Shown piece by piece: positions 6,341 through 8,477 of a DNA stretch of 8,477 nt (positions are counted from its first letter, which is position 1; the number at the start of each line of letters is the position of its first letter). Origin of the DNA: a bacterium (GTDB taxonomy: Bacteria > Spirochaetota > Spirochaetia > JABEVK01); contig JAJXVP010000111.1 of the NCBI GenBank assembly GCA_021782055.1, positions 1-8,477 of the forward strand, read 5' to 3'. The notes beneath the pieces are model-generated. The model saw only the letters and a program-made list of their open reading frames with translations, did not search any database and was not told the origin of the DNA. A program made the position numbers and the translations under genes.

Positions 6341-8425
6341 TTACTTAAGTTGGTCTTCGACTGCATCCCAATTTTCGGGCAAACCGAAGGTTAAAAGTGT
6401 TTTTATTCGTTGGGAGTAATATCGGGCTCCGGCGTCCTCGGGGTGTTGCTTTAGCACGGATAAAAAGTTTTCCTGGGCCTGTTCCAATTGTCCAGTCCTG
6501 TAGTAGGCCAACCCTTCTTCAAAGATTGCTTTTGTGTTGGTAAACAATTCACAAGTTCGCTCATCTAGACCTGTCCACACATGAGCAACTTCTAGAGGCT
6601 GCTTTTTTCCATAGACTCTAACAACGCCTGCATACCTCCAAGAGAGGTGACTAGTGTCAACTTCATCAAGAATTGACATGGTGGTCAGGGTGCCCTGACC
6701 AAAGAGTTTAGTTAGGCTTTCCAAACGACTGGCCAAATTGACAACATCTGAAATGACTGTGGTTTCCAAACGTTGAGTTTCGCCAATTGTTCCAATAGTT
6801 ACTGTTCCAGAAAAAATGCCGCAGCCCACCGAAAGGGGGGCATACCCCGAGTTTGCGCGGTGACTGTTATAGACCTGCAATGATGCTTGGATGGCAGTCG
6901 CCGCTACAATGCCAGCCTGGGCACCATTGGGGAAAAGAGCCATTATGCCGTCTCCAATGTATTTATCGATAAAACCCCCGTGATGACGAATGACGGGACC
7001 AATATTGCTAAAGTAGGCATTGAGGAGACGAAAGGTTTTTTCTGGGGGCAGAGTCTCTGCGAGGGCTGTAAAGTTGCGAATATCACAAAACAAAATACAC
7101 AACTCTTTGGTATGATATTCACCTAATTGAACGTCCTGAAGTCGTCGTTTTTCAAGCAGTTTAAGAAAATCATTTGGAAAAAACCTGGCAATATTCGTGT
7201 TAATCCGCTCCAATTCTCGACCTCGCTGTTCAGACAGACGAAAGTTCGAGCGAATAGCCTGAGCTTGAACCCAGCCTTGAACAAGTAGAAAGGCAAGAAA
7301 AGCTTCTCGGAGAACATAGGGAAAGGGGCTCATTTGGAACGACCTAAAGGTATCATTAACTGCGGCTAGTCCCACTAACAGCATTGAGAGCGTAAAAATA
7401 AAAGCGTTGGGACGATGACGAATAGCAGCAATAATAAGTCTTTCAAGAATTATGAGGATGCTCAAAATACTAAGAATTTCGCTGGGGAGAAGTAGTGGTC
7501 CTGTCCATTTAACGGGAAGCAAAAAGAAACAAAAGCCCAATAAAGAGAGAGGGATACTCAAGAAAAAAAGAAGCTTTGAAGAAACTTCACGAGGAAAATT
7601 ATATTTCAAATAAACAAGAAGGGGTATTGAGCCCGCATTTAAGATAAGAAATTCTAATTTCTTTTGAATTTCCCAGGGAATAAAGGAAAATTGGGACCAA
7701 AGGGGCGATGAGGTTGTGGTAATTCGTACCATGGCTACCAAACCAAATAAACCTAGCCATAAAATATTACGGCTAGAAGAATTAGCCAAACCCATCCCTA
7801 AGTACCAAACTAGAATTAGTAAGAGAGCCCCTGCCAGAAAATAGTCTAACCCTGTTTCTTGCAATTGTTGTGTTCTCATAAGAGGCTCTGGCCCTATGCT
7901 AAGGCTGTACAAGACCCCGCCGATGTAAAAGTTATGATTTGCCACTTGTAGAGTCAGGTTGAGAGGTTTTATGCTGTCAGAATCTGTGGTAAAGGTTACC
8001 CAGCGTACCACGTCAGCGGGGATTTCTGGTGGTCCAAAATTCCCGGCTTGGGCGGCCAAGTTGTTATTGATCCACAGACGATAGGTTGTCAAAATCGAAG
8101 GTATGCGAATCGTCCAAACTCGCGTTTTCGGAGGCAGCCGTAGATCTAAATGGTAGGTCACCTTACCGTAAGAAGAAAATCCTTGTGCCTGAAAGGACGC
8201 GGGGAGTTTGACTGTTTTTCCTGTATAGGTGCCGCCGGGAGGAACGATCTGCCCCCAAGAGGCGAGCCACTGGCCGTTCAACCGTTCTGGTTGTTGAAAC
8301 GAGCAATGGGATAGATCTAAAAGACCATTTTTAGCCCCTGTATTTTGTTGAATTGCCGAGCATGAGGTTAGGGTGGCTAGAAGTCCTGATAAAGTTAGCG
8401 CAAAGAGAAAATTTAAGGATTTCAT
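6341..8425 (-). CDS. Lipoprotein-anchored 7TM receptor adenylate cyclase (class III) with C-terminal TPR
   Basis: This is a receptor-type adenylate cyclase of 694 residues, predicted to make cAMP in the cytoplasm in response to a periplasmic or membrane signal. In order: a lipoprotein signal peptide with lipobox LTSC (C22); a periplasmic beta-sandwich domain (about 35-180) of the 7TMR-DISM extracellular, sugar-binding-like type; about seven membrane segments (193-388); a linker with FFPNDFLKLL...VQLGEY; and the class III cyclase domain (about 440-620). Catalytic residues are present: metal aspartates D448 (FCDIRNFT) and D492 (YIGDG), adenine-selecting K488 and T556 (in place of Asp, as in class IIIb adenylate cyclases), and transition-state N563 and R567 (SDVVNLASR). 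A TPR-like helix pair (about 631-673) and the peptide NWDAVEDQLK end the protein. The start is fixed by a good ribosome binding site 5 nt upstream. The gene lies 17 nt downstream of a paralogue's stop, so it is probably not the first in its operon. The T-rich coding strand in the membrane region reflects hydrophobic codons rather than clear foreign origin. Confidence 0.95.
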   Translation of the reverse strand: MKSLNFLFALTLSGLLATLTSCSAIQQNTGAKNGLLDLSHCSFQQPERLNGQWLASWGQIVPPGGTYTGKTVKLPASFQAQGFSSYGKVTYHLDLRLPPKTRVWTIRIPSILTTYRLWINNNLAAQAGNFGPPEIPADVVRWVTFTTDSDSIKPLNLTLQVANHNFYIGGVLYSLSIGPEPLMRTQQLQETGLDYFLAGALLLILVWYLGMGLANSSSRNILWLGLFGLVAMVRITTTSSPLWSQFSFIPWEIQKKLEFLILNAGSIPLLVYLKYNFPREVSSKLLFFLSIPLSLLGFCFFLLPVKWTGPLLLPSEILSILSILIILERLIIAAIRHRPNAFIFTLSMLLVGLAAVNDTFRSFQMSPFPYVLREAFLAFLLVQGWVQAQAIRSNFRLSEQRGRELERINTNIARFFPNDFLKLLEKRRLQDVQLGEYHTKELCILFCDIRNFTALAETLPPEKTFRLLNAYFSNIGPVIRHHGGFIDKYIGDGIMALFPNGAQAGIVAATAIQASLQVYNSHRANSGYAPLSVGCGIFSGTVTIGTIGETQRLETTVISDVVNLASRLESLTKLFGQGTLTTMSILDEVDTSHLSWRYAGVVRVYGKKQPLEVAHVWTGLDERTCELFTNTKAIFEEGLAYYRTGQLEQAQENFLSVLKQHPEDAGARYYSQRIKTLLTFGLPENWDAVEDQLK
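6682..6701. repeat. Perfect inverted repeat, 9-bp arms around 2 bp, inside the cyclase gene
   Basis: TGGTCAGGG (6682-6690), then TG, then CCCTGACCA (6693-6701) are exact reverse complements. In RNA this would fold as an 8-bp stem with a 4-nt loop. It encodes part of the cyclase domain (around FGQGTLTT, 575-582), and no T-run follows on either strand, so it is not a typical terminator. It may be chance. Confidence 0.4.
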
Positions 8426-8430
8426 CCAAA

Positions 8431-8436
8431 CCTCTT
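8431..8436 (-). promoter_or_regulatory. Ribosome binding site of the receptor cyclase gene
   Basis: AAGAGG on the minus strand lies 5 nt before the ATG at 8425. It sits in the 17-nt gap after the upstream paralogue's stop codon. The gap leaves no room for a separate promoter, which argues for co-transcription. Confidence 0.75.
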
Positions 8437-8442
8437 AAGCCT

Positions 8443-8477
8443 CTACTTTTGAAGCTGATCTTCGATGGCGTCCCAGT
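8443..8477 (-). CDS. C-terminal end of a second, paralogous receptor cyclase (rest outside window)
   Basis: Only the last ten codons and the stop (TAG, at 8445-8443) are in the window. They read WDAIEDQLQK, preceded by a partial codon ending in AC that is compatible with Asn. The neighbouring cyclase ends NWDAVEDQLK. Apart from V/I and one inserted Gln the peptides are identical, and the nucleotides also match in several codons. The simplest reading is a tandem duplicate of the cyclase, transcribed first in the same - strand operon. Its domain content cannot be seen, so it could instead share only the C-terminal TPR-like end. Confidence 0.78.
   Translation of the reverse strand, partial: WDAIEDQLQK

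Noticed and set aside
7380..7850. AT-richer stretch in the cyclase gene as a sign of horizontal transfer
   Set aside because: It coincides with the seven membrane helices, where hydrophobic residues favour T-rich codons on the coding strand. The frame and domain order are continuous on both sides.

Overview
The window looks like an ordinary chromosomal stretch of a Gram-negative, inner-membrane-bearing bacterium with roughly balanced base composition. My best guess is a spirochaete (Spirochaetota). The FtsK motor domain, with its 'QWCLYEMERRYALLDAMG' and 'SSWNPFPSRLQGAF' segments, and the 7TM receptor-adenylate cyclase architecture both remind me of that phylum. This rests on remembered family resemblance, not on a search. 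No RNA gene, CRISPR array, insertion sequence or phage gene is visible.

Left part (1-1024): a bacteriohemerythrin gene enters from the left edge on the + strand. It runs tail-to-tail into thrH on the - strand (phosphoserine phosphatase / homoserine phosphotransferase). The two coding regions overlap by 52 bp at their 3' ends.

Middle (1025-6335): a short gap of about 64 bp separates thrH from a divergent + strand gene set. The gap holds a near-consensus promoter (TTGACA, 17 nt, CATAAT) whose predicted start point falls on the ATG of the first gene, so that mRNA may be leaderless. The gene set is a membrane-anchored, triple-PAS histidine kinase with no adjacent response regulator, then a small protein of unknown function (152 aa), then ftsK. 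Gaps are 7 and 29 nt, consistent with one transcript. FtsK is the DNA translocase that pumps chromosome ends through the division septum.

Right part (6336-8477): only 5 nt after ftsK, and converging on it, lies a - strand gene for a lipoprotein-anchored receptor with seven membrane segments, a class III adenylate cyclase domain and a C-terminal TPR-like unit. At the right edge the last codons of a further - strand gene are visible, 17 nt upstream of the cyclase start. Its C-terminal peptide is almost identical to the cyclase's own C-terminus, so a paralogous cyclase very likely lies just outside the window, in the same operon.

Functionally the window mixes sensing (hemerythrin for O2 or iron, a PAS kinase, a receptor cyclase making cAMP) with housekeeping (amino-acid metabolism, chromosome segregation). 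I see no convincing new multi-gene system. The most notable items are the tandem cyclase pair, the compact divergent promoter with possible leaderless starts, and the unidentified small gene between the kinase and ftsK.
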